From Acidobacteriota bacterium (GTDB taxonomy: Bacteria; Acidobacteriota; Terriglobia; Bryobacterales; Bryobacteraceae): 64,000 nucleotides of DNA. The stretch is taken from positions 1-64,000 of the forward strand of contig JACQZR010000130.1 in NCBI GenBank assembly GCA_016213775.1. The letters run 5' to 3'. Positions within the stretch are counted from its first letter, which is position 1; each line of letters starts with the position of its first letter. The position numbers were made by a program, and so were the translations under genes. The notes under the pieces are model-generated. The model was not told where the DNA came from, did no database searches, and worked only from the letters and a program-made list of their open reading frames with translations. Positions 33,640 through 43,320 of the stretch are shown piece after piece.

Positions 33640-34173
33640 ATGCGCTTCCTGTTATATCTGTTCATACCCGTTGCTTTGTGGGCACAATCGGATCCATTCC
33701 GGCCCTACGCACAGATCCGCGATTACCTTGGCCTCACCGCCAGCCAGCAAGCCGTCATCCTCGCCAACATTCGCGAGCAGGAAAAGACGGATCTCGAACG
33801 CCAAGTCCGCATTCAGCAATTGCGCTATGAAATCGTCATCGAGACAGCCGTCCAATCGCCGGACCCGACCGCAATCGGCACCCGCGAAGTGGAGATTGAG
33901 CTCACCTGCCGCATCATCGACAGCGAAGCGAAAGCCCTCGCTGACAAGAACCTCGCCGTCCTCACTGACGCACAAAAGACGAAGCTGAAAGCCCTGGAGG
34001 AGGCAATGAAACTCGCCCCCACCATCTCAGGCGCGCAGCAGCTCAAACTGCTCCCCGTTGCCCCCGTTGTTTCCGGGAATATCATCCCTGCCTCCAGGTT
34101 CTCGCCCGGTACCGGAACGATTACTCCGTTTCTTAATTTCTCGTCGTCCTGTGCCGTCGGCCCGTCCAACTGA
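33640..34173 (+). CDS. Small exported LTxxQ-motif protein (Spy/CpxP-like), paralog
   Basis: ATG 33640 gives 177 residues with signal sequence MRFLLYLFIPVALWAQ. The helical core reads LGLTASQQAVILANIREQEK, QIRDYLG before it, and LTDAQKTKLKALEEAMKLAP: two LTxxQ motifs around an acidic/basic helix, as in Spy/CpxP proteins. It nearly duplicates the truncated copy at 32541 (for example GTREVEIEL and CRIIDSEAKAL in both). It is the best preserved of three tandem members. Its stop lies 11 bases from the convergent SMP-30 gene. Confidence 0.68.
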   Translation: MRFLLYLFIPVALWAQSDPFRPYAQIRDYLGLTASQQAVILANIREQEKTDLERQVRIQQLRYEIVIETAVQSPDPTAIGTREVEIELTCRIIDSEAKALADKNLAVLTDAQKTKLKALEEAMKLAPTISGAQQLKLLPVAPVVSGNIIPASRFSPGTGTITPFLNFSSSCAVGPSN

Positions 34174-34184
34174 CACCAGGCCCA

Positions 34185-35162
34185 TCACCGCCGCGTCCCC
34201 TCGACATCGTTCTGGAACTTGTACAGCCCTTTGCCCGCGGTGACGTACAGCGTCTTCAAGTCCGGTCCACCAAAAGTGCAATTGGTCACCGTATCCTCGG
34301 GCACCACGATGAACTTCACCAACTTCCCGTCCGGCGCAAACACGTGGACTCCCGCTTTGGTGTCCAACGTCTCATGCGTGCCGCGCCGCTGATGCAGTCC
34401 CGCCACCGCGTAAAGATTGCCCTTGCTGTCCATGCACATTCCGTCAGCGCTGCGGCCCGGGTAGAAATTATGGAACACGCGCATGTTGCTCACGCTGCCG
34501 TCTGCCCCCAAGTCGTACGCCCGCAGCATGCGCGCGCCATTCTCCTGATTGTTCGCCTCCACCAGGTAAAGCGTCTTGTCGTCAGGCGAAATCATGATGC
34601 CGTTCGGCCGCTGAATCTCCGGCTTGGCCAGCAGCCGCGTGAGCTTCTTATCGGGATCAATGCGGTACGCCGCGCCGCCGGTCATATCGGTGAAGTACAG
34701 CCGGCCTTTGGAATCCATGGTCACGTCGTTTGGTCCGGAGAACGGCGCGCCCTCATAGCCATCCGCGAGCACCTCCACCTTGCCGGTCTTCATGTCCGTG
34801 CGCGTGACGCGCGGCTTCATCGCAACGGCGGCGTGCGGCGATCCGCCAAACTGAACGCCCTTCAACGACGCGCCCTCGCAGGCCACCAACCTCCCCTCGT
34901 TATCGAAGAGGAGGCCGTTCGCAGTGTTGCTGTTCTCGCGAAACACAGTCAGCTTGCCGTCCACAGAAAACTTCATGATCCGCTGCGTGATGATTTCGGT
35001 GAAATAGACGTTCCCATCGGGGTCCACTGTGGGGCCTTCCGTGAACGCGGTGATGGTGGCGGGCGTCGCTTCAAGCGCGGGCTCCACTTTCACCGCGGCC
35101 TTCTCCTGTGTGCCGCTGCAGCCGGTCAGCGCCAGCAACGCGATGCAGATCATCATTCTCAT
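34185..35162 (-). CDS. SMP-30/gluconolactonase-like lipoprotein
   Basis: Start at ATG 35162 gives 325 residues with a lipoprotein signal: MRMMICIALLALTGC and SG after the Cys. The six-bladed propeller shows repeated PDGNVYFT, NEGRLVACEG, GPNDVTMDSKGRLYFTD, RPNGIMISPDDKTLYLVE and DSKGNLYAV, characteristic of the SMP-30/gluconolactonase/LRE family, calcium-dependent lactonases. A 40-base gap to the divergent esterase-SMP-30 gene suggests a shared control region. Earlier in-frame starts would run into that gene. Confidence 0.87.
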   Translation of the reverse strand: MRMMICIALLALTGCSGTQEKAAVKVEPALEATPATITAFTEGPTVDPDGNVYFTEIITQRIMKFSVDGKLTVFRENSNTANGLLFDNEGRLVACEGASLKGVQFGGSPHAAVAMKPRVTRTDMKTGKVEVLADGYEGAPFSGPNDVTMDSKGRLYFTDMTGGAAYRIDPDKKLTRLLAKPEIQRPNGIMISPDDKTLYLVEANNQENGARMLRAYDLGADGSVSNMRVFHNFYPGRSADGMCMDSKGNLYAVAGLHQRRGTHETLDTKAGVHVFAPDGKLVKFIVVPEDTVTNCTFGGPDLKTLYVTAGKGLYKFQNDVEGTRR

Positions 35163-35202
35163 AGCCGCCGATTGTATCGCACGCACGCGATACCATGTCT
35201 CA

Positions 35203-36936
35203 ATGCGCACACGCCTCGCCATCCTCGCTCTCACCGCCGCGCTCTGCTCAGCGGAAGACTACGTTCCCGGCCCCGATTCGCACCGCCAGCCCGGCGTCCC
35301 GCAAGGCAAAGTCACCAGGCACGAATGGACCAGCAGCATCTACCCCGGCACTGTGCGCGACTACTGGATCTACGTCCCCGCCCAATACAAACCGGAAAAG
35401 CCGGCCTGCACCATGGTCTTTCAGGATGGGGCCACGTTCGTCAATGAAACCGGTGCGTTCCGCGCCACCATTGTCTTCGACAACCTGATCCACAAGGGCG
35501 ACATGCCGGTCACCATCGGCGTCTTTATCACGCCTGGCGTAGTGCCCGGCAAAACCGCCAACGCCCAGTCTCGCTTCAACCGCAGCGCCGAGTATGATGC
35601 CGTCGGGCCGCGCTTTCCCACTTTCCTGATTGAGGAGGTGCTCGCCGAGGTGGGCAAGCACTACAACCTCTCCAACAACCCCGATGACCGCGCCATCAGC
35701 GGTTCGTCCTCCGGCGGCAATGCTTCGATGAACGCGGCCTGGACACGCCCCGACGTCTTCCACCGCGTCCTCAGTTTCATCGGCGGATTCACCAATCTTC
35801 GCGGCGATCACATCTATCCCTCGCTCGTCCGCAAAATGGAAACCAAACCGCTGCGCATCTTCCTTCAGGACGGGCTGCAGGACGTCTACGTCTATAGCAA
35901 CTACGAGCTCGGGCTCGCGCTCCAGCACGCCAACTACGACTACAAACTCGTCATCGGAACGGAAGCGCACAACAGCAAACACAGCTCGGCAATTCTGCCC
36001 GACGCGCTGCGCTGGCTGTGGCGCGACTACGGCAAGCCAATCGCAAAACCCACCGGCGGCTCGCGCCATTTCCTCACCAACAACGTGGTACTGGATAACG
36101 ACCCCGGCTGGCAACTGGTGAGTGATGGGCACAAGTTCACCGAAGGTCCCGCGGTGGACCCGCAGGGCAACGTCTACTTCAGCGACATCCCCAACAGCCG
36201 CATCCACAAGATCGACGCCGCCGGCAAGGTGTCGCTGTTCAAGGACAACACCGGCGAAGCCAACGGACTCATGTTTGGTCCCGACGGCCGCCTCTACGCC
36301 TGTCAGAACGGCCGCAACCGCATCGTCGCCTACTCGATGGATGGCAGGGAATCGGTCATCGCCGAAGACGTCAACTCCAACGACCTCGCCATCAACCCGC
36401 GCGGTGAAATCTACTTCACGGATCCCGCCAACAAACGCATCTGGCTCGTCGATACCAAGGGCAGCAAGCGCGTGGTCCATCAATCCACCGCCAACGGAAT
36501 GCTCCTTCCCAACGGTATCCGTTTCTCCCCCGACCACGGCTTTATACAGGTGGCCGATACGCTCAGCCGTTGGATCTGGTCCTTCTCCGTCCAGCCCGAT
36601 GGCTCGCTCACCAACGGCGTCCCCTTCCACCGCCTCGAACTCCCCGACGAAGTGGAAAACGGCCCGCTCCGCAGCGGCGCTGATGGCATGACCGTCGACA
36701 CCGAAGGTTTCCTTTACGTCGCTACAAAACTCGGCATTCAGATCGCTGACCCTGCCGGCCGCACCGTCGGCATCCTCAATAAACCCGATACCTCCGACCC
36801 CTCCAACGTCGTCTTCGCCGGCCCCGAACTGCAAGCCCTCTACGTCACCGCCGGCCCCAAAGTCTACCGCCGCCCCATCAAACGCAAAGGCATGTTCCCC
36901 TGGGTTGCCGTGACTCCCCCCCGCCCGCGGTTGTGA
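35203..36936 (+). CDS. Secreted esterase fused to SMP-30 propeller
   Basis: 577 residues from ATG 35203; signal sequence about 1-17. The first half is an esterase-D-like alpha/beta hydrolase with the nucleophile motif AISGSSSGGNAS, WIYVPAQYKPEKPACTMVF before it and a His late in the domain (TEAHNSKHSSAILP). The second half (from about 300, VSDGHKFTEGPAVDPQGNVY) is an SMP-30 propeller with blades GEIYFTDPANKRIWLVDT and GFLYVATKLGIQIAD. The combination would hydrolyse an ester and a lactone. The last 87 bases (36850-36936) recur almost unchanged at 43785-43871. Confidence 0.87.
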   Translation: MRTRLAILALTAALCSAEDYVPGPDSHRQPGVPQGKVTRHEWTSSIYPGTVRDYWIYVPAQYKPEKPACTMVFQDGATFVNETGAFRATIVFDNLIHKGDMPVTIGVFITPGVVPGKTANAQSRFNRSAEYDAVGPRFPTFLIEEVLAEVGKHYNLSNNPDDRAISGSSSGGNASMNAAWTRPDVFHRVLSFIGGFTNLRGDHIYPSLVRKMETKPLRIFLQDGLQDVYVYSNYELGLALQHANYDYKLVIGTEAHNSKHSSAILPDALRWLWRDYGKPIAKPTGGSRHFLTNNVVLDNDPGWQLVSDGHKFTEGPAVDPQGNVYFSDIPNSRIHKIDAAGKVSLFKDNTGEANGLMFGPDGRLYACQNGRNRIVAYSMDGRESVIAEDVNSNDLAINPRGEIYFTDPANKRIWLVDTKGSKRVVHQSTANGMLLPNGIRFSPDHGFIQVADTLSRWIWSFSVQPDGSLTNGVPFHRLELPDEVENGPLRSGADGMTVDTEGFLYVATKLGIQIADPAGRTVGILNKPDTSDPSNVVFAGPELQALYVTAGPKVYRRPIKRKGMFPWVAVTPPRPRL

Positions 36937-36959
36937 AATAATCCAGGAGGACTATAGAT

Positions 36960-37376
36960 ATGACGTCGATTACGAGTGTGGCGGAAGCCTTCTTCCAGGC
37001 ATGCGAAGCCGGCAAGGGGTGGGACGTGTGCCGCCAATACTGCACGCCGGATGCCACCTTCTCGGCCCAAGCTGAGCCGCTACTCGAGGTGAAGACCCTC
37101 GCGCAGTACACCGACTGGATGAAAGCCATGATGACCATCCTCCCGGATGGCCGCTACGAGTTGAAGTCCTTCGCCACTGACGAGCAGCGCAACAACGTTG
37201 CGGCTTACGGCGTCTTTCACGCCACGCATACCGGCGAAGGCGGCCCCATGCCGCCCACCGGCCGGTCCACCTCGACCGACTACGTCTACGTCATGCAGTT
37301 TGCAGACGGCAAAATCGTACATATGACAAAGATCTGGCATTCCTGGCTCGCAATGAAAGAGCTGGGGTGGGCCTAA
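36960..37376 (+). CDS. SnoaL/NTF2-like small protein
   Basis: 138 residues, ATG 36960 with a good CCAGGAGG site (36943-36950). The pattern VAEAFFQACEAGKGWDVCRQ, YCTPDATFSAQ, VAAYGVFHATHTGEGG and FADGKIVHMTKIWHSWLAMK is the SnoaL-like NTF2 fold: an N-terminal helix pair then a curved sheet with a hydrophobic pocket. Members include polyketide cyclases and ketosteroid isomerase-like proteins, but many lack known activity. It follows the esterase gene by 23 bases and probably shares its transcript. Confidence 0.82.
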   Translation: MTSITSVAEAFFQACEAGKGWDVCRQYCTPDATFSAQAEPLLEVKTLAQYTDWMKAMMTILPDGRYELKSFATDEQRNNVAAYGVFHATHTGEGGPMPPTGRSTSTDYVYVMQFADGKIVHMTKIWHSWLAMKELGWA

Positions 37377-37405
37377 GCTAGAGTCCTGTGGCGCAGGCTC
37401 GCAGT

Positions 37406-37593
37406 CCAATGCCACTTAGTTTCTGACAACTCGAACATTTTGAGGCAGTTATGTTTCAGGTCGTATGTGGGGCAGCTTTTAAGCTGCGGCCGATTTTAAT
37501 CGGCCTTCCGGCGGTTGCCAACTGCCGTGCCATTCTGCCCCACAATGCAAACAGTGCACTTATGCGGGTCATCGGAAAACTAAGTGGCATTGG
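37406..37593. mobile_element. 188-bp MITE-like element with nested palindromic repeat
   Basis: The ends are a perfect 17-bp inverted repeat: CCAATGCCACTTAGTTT (37406-37422) and its reverse complement (37577-37593). Inside is a structured repeat (about 37466-37550): an outer stem GTGGGGCAG/CTGCCCCAC enclosing the hairpins GCAGCTTTTAAGCTGC and GGCCGATTTTAATCGGCC and a third, weaker one. There is no coding capacity. No clear target-site duplication is visible, though a GGCTCG occurs near both ends. The rest of the gap (37594-37761) holds nothing I can identify. Confidence 0.7.
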
Positions 37594-37761
37594 CTCGACA
37601 CGCTCTCAACGCGCGGCCCCTCTGTTCAGCTAATCGCCGTTCCGTTTCACCGCGACGTACGAGCAGGGTACAGCTCCGCAAACTCCACCTTCATCAACTC
37701 CGCCACCCCCGTCGAACCGGCCGCGGGCACCAGTGATATTTTGGGCACTGTAAGCCGCCCG

Positions 37762-38433
37762 CTATTTGGCCGCCGGGACGAGATTCCTGGCCACCCACAG
37801 ATGGCGGTTCCACTGCTCGTCGGCGAACACGAGTTGCGCGCCATCAGGGTGAACGTTGAGGTGGTACAAGTCGTGCATGTCAACGTTGAGTGATTCCGCT
37901 TCGCCTCCCTCCGACGGGACGCTCATGAGGTTCCCCTTTCCATGGCCTCCCAGGAAGAAGATACGGCGTCCGTCGGCGCTCCACATGGGGCAGTGGAGAT
38001 AGCCGCCCGGTACGGCCGGTGCGCTATGAATCCGCTTGAGTTCGCCTCCGGACGTGGGGAGCGTGACGAGCACCGTTTCGGGCGGTGCCGGGTACTGGAT
38101 GACGAGGCGGGACCCGTCGCGTGATATAGCCAGACTCCCAATGTCGCTGGAATTGATCCGTGCCAGTTCCTGTTCGGCACCTCCCGCAAGGGCGCGTTTC
38201 AAAATGCGGCAGAAATTGGGGTTCGTGTCGCGCGCGGCGTAATAGAGCGTGCGGCCATCCGGAGCGACCAGGGCATGGGAGCGGTAACCGACGTTTCCCA
38301 CACGCGAGAAGACCGGCACGTCCCCCGCTTCCAGCGCTTTTAACTCCCCGGTTTCGGTGTCGAACCGGTTGAGCTTTCCATTCCACATGTGCAGGAAGAG
38401 GGAGCGGTTGTCCGGGAACCACTGCGGTCTCAT
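37762..38433 (-). pseudogene. C-terminal fragment of a TolB-like propeller protein
   Basis: The 223-residue stretch (MRPQWFPDNRSLFLHMWNGK to HLWVARNLVPAAK) aligns end to end with the last third of the neighbouring gene at 38513: shared marks include QWFPDSRSL, SPDGNTIYY, ISRDGTRL, WSADGR and HPDGKQF. It lacks the signal sequence, TPR part and first propeller blades. It starts at an internal ATG with no visible ribosome site. It is a decayed tandem duplicate, or less likely a recently truncated gene still expressed. Confidence 0.7.
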
Positions 38434-38512
38434 CGAATGAGGCCGGATGTCGCTATTCAGTGGGATGTCGCGATCTTGTTATTTCCACGCCTGCCTCATT
38501 GCCGTGCGAATC

Positions 38513-40573
38513 TTACTGCGCCGCTTTCATCTCTCCGAACAGGTTCTTCATGACCCAGAGCTGGCGCCCCCCGTCCTCATCGGTCAACAGGAACTGCTTC
38601 CCGTCGGGGTGCATCCTCGTGACGTAGGGCCAAGCCATCTTCCCGATGCCGAGCGCCTGCGGTTCCCCTCCTTCGGCGGGCAGGCTATACACGTCGCCGC
38701 GCTGTCGGCTGAAAAGCACCCAACGCCCGTCGGCGCTCCAGATTACAAACTTAATGGCGGGCCCGGTAGTGCGGTACAACTCCTTTGGCTCGCCGCCGCC
38801 CACTGCCACGGTCATGATCGCGAACGAATGCTCCCCCGAGGCGGAACTGGTAGTCACAGCCGGAAACAGCAACCGGGTGCCGTCACGTGAAATCGAAAGA
38901 GGCCCCCCGATCTCACGGCTCAGCCGGCAGATTTCCCTCGGTTCGCCGCCTTGCAGATCGCGCTGGAGCACCATTGTATCCTGGGCCTTCGCTTCGCGTT
39001 CCCAATAGTAGATCGTATTGCCGTCGGGCGACAGGGCCGCCGTGCGCGTTGCGCCATTGCCTGATGGAAGCACGATCTGGCCTCCCAACAGCGGCCGGGC
39101 CTCGAATGTCCTGACATCCACCCGGTACAATCCCCCCTCAAGAGTTCCCAGTAACAAAGACCTGCTGTCGGGGAACCATTGCAGTCCCCATCCCCACCAA
39201 TACGGCAGCAGGCCCTTGACAGCCTCTCTGGCAGTCCACCTCCGCTCCTCTCCGGTTTTGGTGGATCGAACCACGAGCTTCATCTCGATCTTCGGCAAAA
39301 CGCCGACTTGGGAGCTGTATGCCAGGTATTGGCCATCGGGGGACCACGCCCCGCCTATATTGGCATAGCTTTCGGTGATCGGCTTGGGGCGTGCTGACAG
39401 CTTTCCGGTCTGTGTGTCGAAGCCCGCGGCGTACAGGGTGAAATCGATAAACGAGGTGGTGTAGTAGCAGTCGCCTGCGTCGCTGAGGCCCAGGAGCGTG
39501 TGAAGTTGCTGCTTCCTGAGCACAGGCGTTCCACTGGGCTTCCCGCTCACCAGTGGGACTGACCAGAGATCCTGGCTACTGGCGCGGTCGCTCAGGAGCA
39601 GAAGGTGCTTTCCGTCCGGGGAGAACACTGGCGAAGTGGCGAGGCCCGCATTTTCCACCACGGGGACCTCAGGGCCGCCCTTGACCGCCTGCATGTAGAT
39701 GTCACTGGCAGTCCAGTCCTCGCCACGCCACTTCGCAAAGGCGATGCGCTCGCCGTCGGGCGAGAAGCGCCCTGCCTCCAGGGCGCCGCTCCCGAATACC
39801 ACAGGCTCGCCTCCGCTGACCGGAAGCAGCGCCCTCTCAGGTCCCTTGCCCCGCCGTATGACAGCGAGCAGGTTCTTGCCGTCAGGAGACCATGCATGGG
39901 CAGCGCCAGACGAGAGAAACCGGGGTGCGGAGCCGTCTGTCCCGACGACATGAATCTCGTGCCGGCTTTGGCCTTGGGGCGACTTCCCGTAAGCAATGAG
40001 CTTGCCATCGGGTGAAATGATCGGCGAATCCAGTCTCCCCTCGCTCGCGCTACAAGTGACGACGTTCCGCACCTCTCCGGTTTTCAGATCGTGCAATCGA
40101 ATGCGGGACTCCTCATCGCTCATCCCGGGCAGGATGCTCGCGAGGTACCGTCCGTCACGGGAAACGGCCGCCCCGTAGCGGACACCCTTCTCAGAGGCGA
40201 GCAGTCGCGACACGACACCGCTCTCCTCCGAACCGCCCTTTGCCAGATGCCGCCGCGCCTCCGCCACCGCCTCCTGCTGATCGCCGAATTCCCGCACTAC
40301 GCGCTCATAGGCCTTGCGCGACTCAGCGTCGCCCAACTTCTCGTAGCACTGGCCCATGCGGACCAGCGCTCTGGCGGCCACGGAACGGTCGCTCTTGCCA
40401 AACTTCGAGACGATGGCGTTGTACTGTTTGATGGCGCCATTCAGGTCGCCGTGAACTGTTTCCGTACGGATGGCCGCCTGCAAATCAATTTCCTGCCGCT
40501 TGGCTGTTTGCGCGAGCGCGGCGCCAGCCACCACCATGACCGCCGCGAGGATTGTTGTTCCGATTCGTTTCAC
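38513..40573 (-). CDS. Secreted TPR plus TolB-like beta-propeller protein
   Basis: Start at GTG 40573 (AGGAAGGAA just upstream) gives 686 residues with signal sequence VKRIGTTILAAVMVVAGAALAQ. The N-terminal part has a TPR-like repeat (GDLNGAIKQYNAIVSKFGKS, ARALVRMGQCYEKLGDAES). The rest is a WD40/PD40-type propeller with many SPDGK, SPDGQ, SRDGTR and SADGR motifs, as in TolB and in acidobacterial secreted proteins. Such proteins may scaffold envelope complexes. It follows a two-component system (40654-43221), spaced 80 bases from the response regulator, and may be its target. Confidence 0.82.
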   Translation of the reverse strand: MKRIGTTILAAVMVVAGAALAQTAKRQEIDLQAAIRTETVHGDLNGAIKQYNAIVSKFGKSDRSVAARALVRMGQCYEKLGDAESRKAYERVVREFGDQQEAVAEARRHLAKGGSEESGVVSRLLASEKGVRYGAAVSRDGRYLASILPGMSDEESRIRLHDLKTGEVRNVVTCSASEGRLDSPIISPDGKLIAYGKSPQGQSRHEIHVVGTDGSAPRFLSSGAAHAWSPDGKNLLAVIRRGKGPERALLPVSGGEPVVFGSGALEAGRFSPDGERIAFAKWRGEDWTASDIYMQAVKGGPEVPVVENAGLATSPVFSPDGKHLLLLSDRASSQDLWSVPLVSGKPSGTPVLRKQQLHTLLGLSDAGDCYYTTSFIDFTLYAAGFDTQTGKLSARPKPITESYANIGGAWSPDGQYLAYSSQVGVLPKIEMKLVVRSTKTGEERRWTAREAVKGLLPYWWGWGLQWFPDSRSLLLGTLEGGLYRVDVRTFEARPLLGGQIVLPSGNGATRTAALSPDGNTIYYWEREAKAQDTMVLQRDLQGGEPREICRLSREIGGPLSISRDGTRLLFPAVTTSSASGEHSFAIMTVAVGGGEPKELYRTTGPAIKFVIWSADGRWVLFSRQRGDVYSLPAEGGEPQALGIGKMAWPYVTRMHPDGKQFLLTDEDGGRQLWVMKNLFGEMKAAQ

Positions 40574-40653
40574 TGTAATTTCCTTCCTGGCAGCAATCCT
40601 AGCGAGCCAGTGTGATATGCCGTCGTGGAGATCGTGACGTTTCTGTGTCGTTT

Positions 40654-41328
40654 TCATGTCTCGAAGCGGTATCCGATTCCACGAACACTGACGATGTGCC
40701 GCGGTGTGGCTGGGTCAAGTTCCAGCATTCTGCGCAGCTTCACCACGTGCGTGTCCACGACGCGGTCCGTGATGGCCACATCGCGGCCCCACACTTCGTC
40801 GATCACCTGCGCTCGCGTGAGAACGCGGCCGGGGTTGCGCACAAAGAACTGGATCATTTTGAGCTCGATTGCGGTGAGATCCATGCGCTCGCCGTTGCGT
40901 CGCAATTCCGCGCGCGGGAAATCCACTTCGCACACCCCGATGCGATGGACGGGTTCGTCATCCTGCGCTACCCGGCGCAATAGCGCGCGGATGCGGGCGC
41001 GCAGCTCGCGCGGGCTGAAGGGCTTGGTTACGTAATCGTCCGCCCCGATGTCCAAACCCATCACCTTCTCGGCTTCCTGCGCTTTCGCGGTGAGCATCAA
41101 CACTGGCGTCCGTACCTTGGCCCGCCGCAGCTCGCGGCAGATTTCAAAGCCGTCTTTGCCCTGCAGCATGACATCGAGCAGGATCAGATCCCAACCCGGT
41201 TCCCGTGCGCGGCGGCTGGCCTCCTCACCGTTTGTTGCCACCTCCGCCTCATATCCTTCATCTCGCAAGTCGAGCTGAAGCCCTAAGGCGATGTCCGCTT
41301 CATCCTCCACCACGAGAATCCTCGCCAT
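40654..41328 (-). CDS. OmpR/PhoB-type response regulator
   Basis: 224 residues. The receiver domain has LVVEDEADIA (acidic pair), phosphoacceptor Asp52 in LILLDVML, LMLTAKAQ and the Lys of VTKPFSPREL. The winged-helix output domain shows LTAIELKMIQFFVRNPGRVL, DEVWGRDVAITDRVVDTHV and KLRRMLELDP, then IVSVRGIGYRFE. It is the partner of the histidine kinase whose gene ends 3 bases upstream. It likely controls the adjacent envelope genes. All conserved residues are present. Confidence 0.93.
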   Translation of the reverse strand: MARILVVEDEADIALGLQLDLRDEGYEAEVATNGEEASRRAREPGWDLILLDVMLQGKDGFEICRELRRAKVRTPVLMLTAKAQEAEKVMGLDIGADDYVTKPFSPRELRARIRALLRRVAQDDEPVHRIGVCEVDFPRAELRRNGERMDLTAIELKMIQFFVRNPGRVLTRAQVIDEVWGRDVAITDRVVDTHVVKLRRMLELDPATPRHIVSVRGIGYRFET

Positions 41329-41331
41329 TGC

Positions 41332-43221
41332 TCAGTCCTTTGCCGGAAGAATAATCGTAAACGTGCTTCCTTGTCCGGGCTCACTCTCCACCTGGAGGCG
41401 GCCGTGATGGGCCCTGACAATCTGCTCGGCTATGGAGAGGCCGATCCCGGTGCCTTTGATGCCGCGCGTGCGCGCTTCCTCGCCACGATGAAAACGTGAG
41501 AAGATTGCGGAGCGCTCGGACACTGGGATACCGATGCCGTGATCGCGCACGGAGATAGCCACGGTCTGGCCCTGCCGGTGCTGGCCTACTTCGATGGTCC
41601 GGTCATCAGGGGAGTATTTGACCGCGTTGTCCAACAGGTTCCAGAGCGCGCGAGAGAGCGCCTCGTCATCGGCCTCAATGAGCGCCGATCCGTTGCCGTT
41701 GGACCGGATCTCGTATCCGGACGTCTGCATCTCGCCGCGGAAGTCGTCCACCACCCGCTGGACGAAGCCGGAGCAGTCGTGCGGCGCCAACCGGTACTTG
41801 CGCGCCCCCGCTTCCATGCGGCCGAAATCGAGCAGAGACTCCACCAGCCGGGTGAGCCGCTCGGTGGCACGCGACTGGGCGTCGTAACAGACGCGCCGCA
41901 CGTCATCACCCAAGTCCGGATGCTCGCGCAGCCGGTCCGTAAACTGCCGCATGGCCGTCAGAGGCGTGCGGAATTCATGCGAAACGGCGGCCACGAACTC
42001 GGACTTCAATCGAGCCACCGCGAGCTCTCGGCTCACTGCGCGGAAGATCAGATAGCTTGCCAGCAGGACCATGAACACCAAAACGAAGAACCCCGCCACC
42101 AGGAGGCGGCGTCGCTGCGCAAATGCACTCGACTGCGCACTCGCAGAGGAGCTTCCCACCCAGACGTCCCAGGGCAAAGCCGTATCCATCGTGCGGCGCG
42201 TGGCTGAGGGCGCATCGCCTGTAGCCCGAGCTCCGAGCGTGACGGTTACGTCCTGCTGTTGGAGGACGGGTGCGGCGGCGGCCAGCCATTGTGATTCGAC
42301 AAAGCGTTGGCCGGCAATCAAGCCGCGGAACGAGTCCCCTGAGGATTGCCATAGCGCGGCGACGGGCTGGCCTTGCACGGAAAGGGAGGCCTGTCCGGAG
42401 GAAGGCAGAGAACCTCGCTTTTGCCACAAGTTGTCGATGGCTTCCGCGAAGACCTCCCCCTCCGAGTGGCGATTCTGCTCTCCGCTCCAGCGGGCGGCAT
42501 CCGCGCTGTAGAGCCAGTAAATAGGTCCGGTGAGAGCCCATTGGCCTGTGCGCAGTTGCGTATCAAGCCGTTGGGCTTCGACACGAAGCGCCGTGGTTTG
42601 GCGTTGCGCCTCCAGCAACCGGCAACGTGCGTAAATCGCAGCCAATTCAACCGGGACGCCTTCCAGCGAAATTCCGTCGATTTCCGCAAGCCGCTGATAG
42701 CGTGCGAGCGCGTCCCCAAACCGGCCGAGTGCCTGGAGATTCCTCGCGCTCCGTAGCAGTGCGCCGGCACGGATGGCCGCATCGGAGGATTGCGCGAGTC
42801 CTTCGAATACCCGGAGTGCTTCCGCGTGGTCGCCGCGGCGAAACTCCAACTCCTCGCCACTTGAGAAGGCGGCCGCCGGGGGCTCCCGCAACGGCCGCAC
42901 CATGGGCAGATAGGCAACGCGGACGCTCGGATAGGCCGTCATTGTTCCGTCGCGGAAAACGAAAGAGACAGCGCCGTCCGGCCATCGTGGATTGCCCGCT
43001 GCCAGGCGCTGCCCATCTAAAGCGAGGGCCCGTTGCAGGGCCGCCACGACGAGGTCGGCGGCACGTTCCACCCGTTGCTGGACTTGTTGGCTTTCGAGCA
43101 GCCGGTCCTGTTCCAGCAAACGCCATCCCAACCAGGACAGCACAGTAAGAGCCACAAGTGTGATGAACGCGATCAACGCCACCAATGGGCGCGGAGGAAT
43201 GGCCAGTTCTTTGGTGAACAT
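41332..43221 (-). CDS. Membrane sensor histidine kinase
   Basis: Start at ATG 43221 gives 629 residues. Two membrane helices (about 12-34 and 375-400) bracket a large sensor region with helical TPR-like content (EALRVFEGLAQSS, ALGRFGDALARYQRLAE). The cytosolic part has the HisKA box with His415 in VSHEFRTPLTAM, then N-box NLLDNAVKYS, G1 DHGIGIP and G2 GTGIGLSIAEQIV. It is coupled with the response regulator (3 bases apart). No HAMP domain is obvious. A longer frame upstream would overlap a repeated gene-tail fragment, so the ATG is preferred. Confidence 0.88.
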   Translation of the reverse strand: MFTKELAIPPRPLVALIAFITLVALTVLSWLGWRLLEQDRLLESQQVQQRVERAADLVVAALQRALALDGQRLAAGNPRWPDGAVSFVFRDGTMTAYPSVRVAYLPMVRPLREPPAAAFSSGEELEFRRGDHAEALRVFEGLAQSSDAAIRAGALLRSARNLQALGRFGDALARYQRLAEIDGISLEGVPVELAAIYARCRLLEAQRQTTALRVEAQRLDTQLRTGQWALTGPIYWLYSADAARWSGEQNRHSEGEVFAEAIDNLWQKRGSLPSSGQASLSVQGQPVAALWQSSGDSFRGLIAGQRFVESQWLAAAAPVLQQQDVTVTLGARATGDAPSATRRTMDTALPWDVWVGSSSASAQSSAFAQRRRLLVAGFFVLVFMVLLASYLIFRAVSRELAVARLKSEFVAAVSHEFRTPLTAMRQFTDRLREHPDLGDDVRRVCYDAQSRATERLTRLVESLLDFGRMEAGARKYRLAPHDCSGFVQRVVDDFRGEMQTSGYEIRSNGNGSALIEADDEALSRALWNLLDNAVKYSPDDRTIEVGQHRQGQTVAISVRDHGIGIPVSERSAIFSRFHRGEEARTRGIKGTGIGLSIAEQIVRAHHGRLQVESEPGQGSTFTIILPAKD

Positions 43222-43320
43222 ACGTGCCAGCGACCTTAGTGTACCTTCGCCCTGTGTCGAGAGTGTGCGGCGTTTGTGCTGATTCCGTGAAACTCGCCTC
43301 CTCTCCAGTACTCGTCGCGC

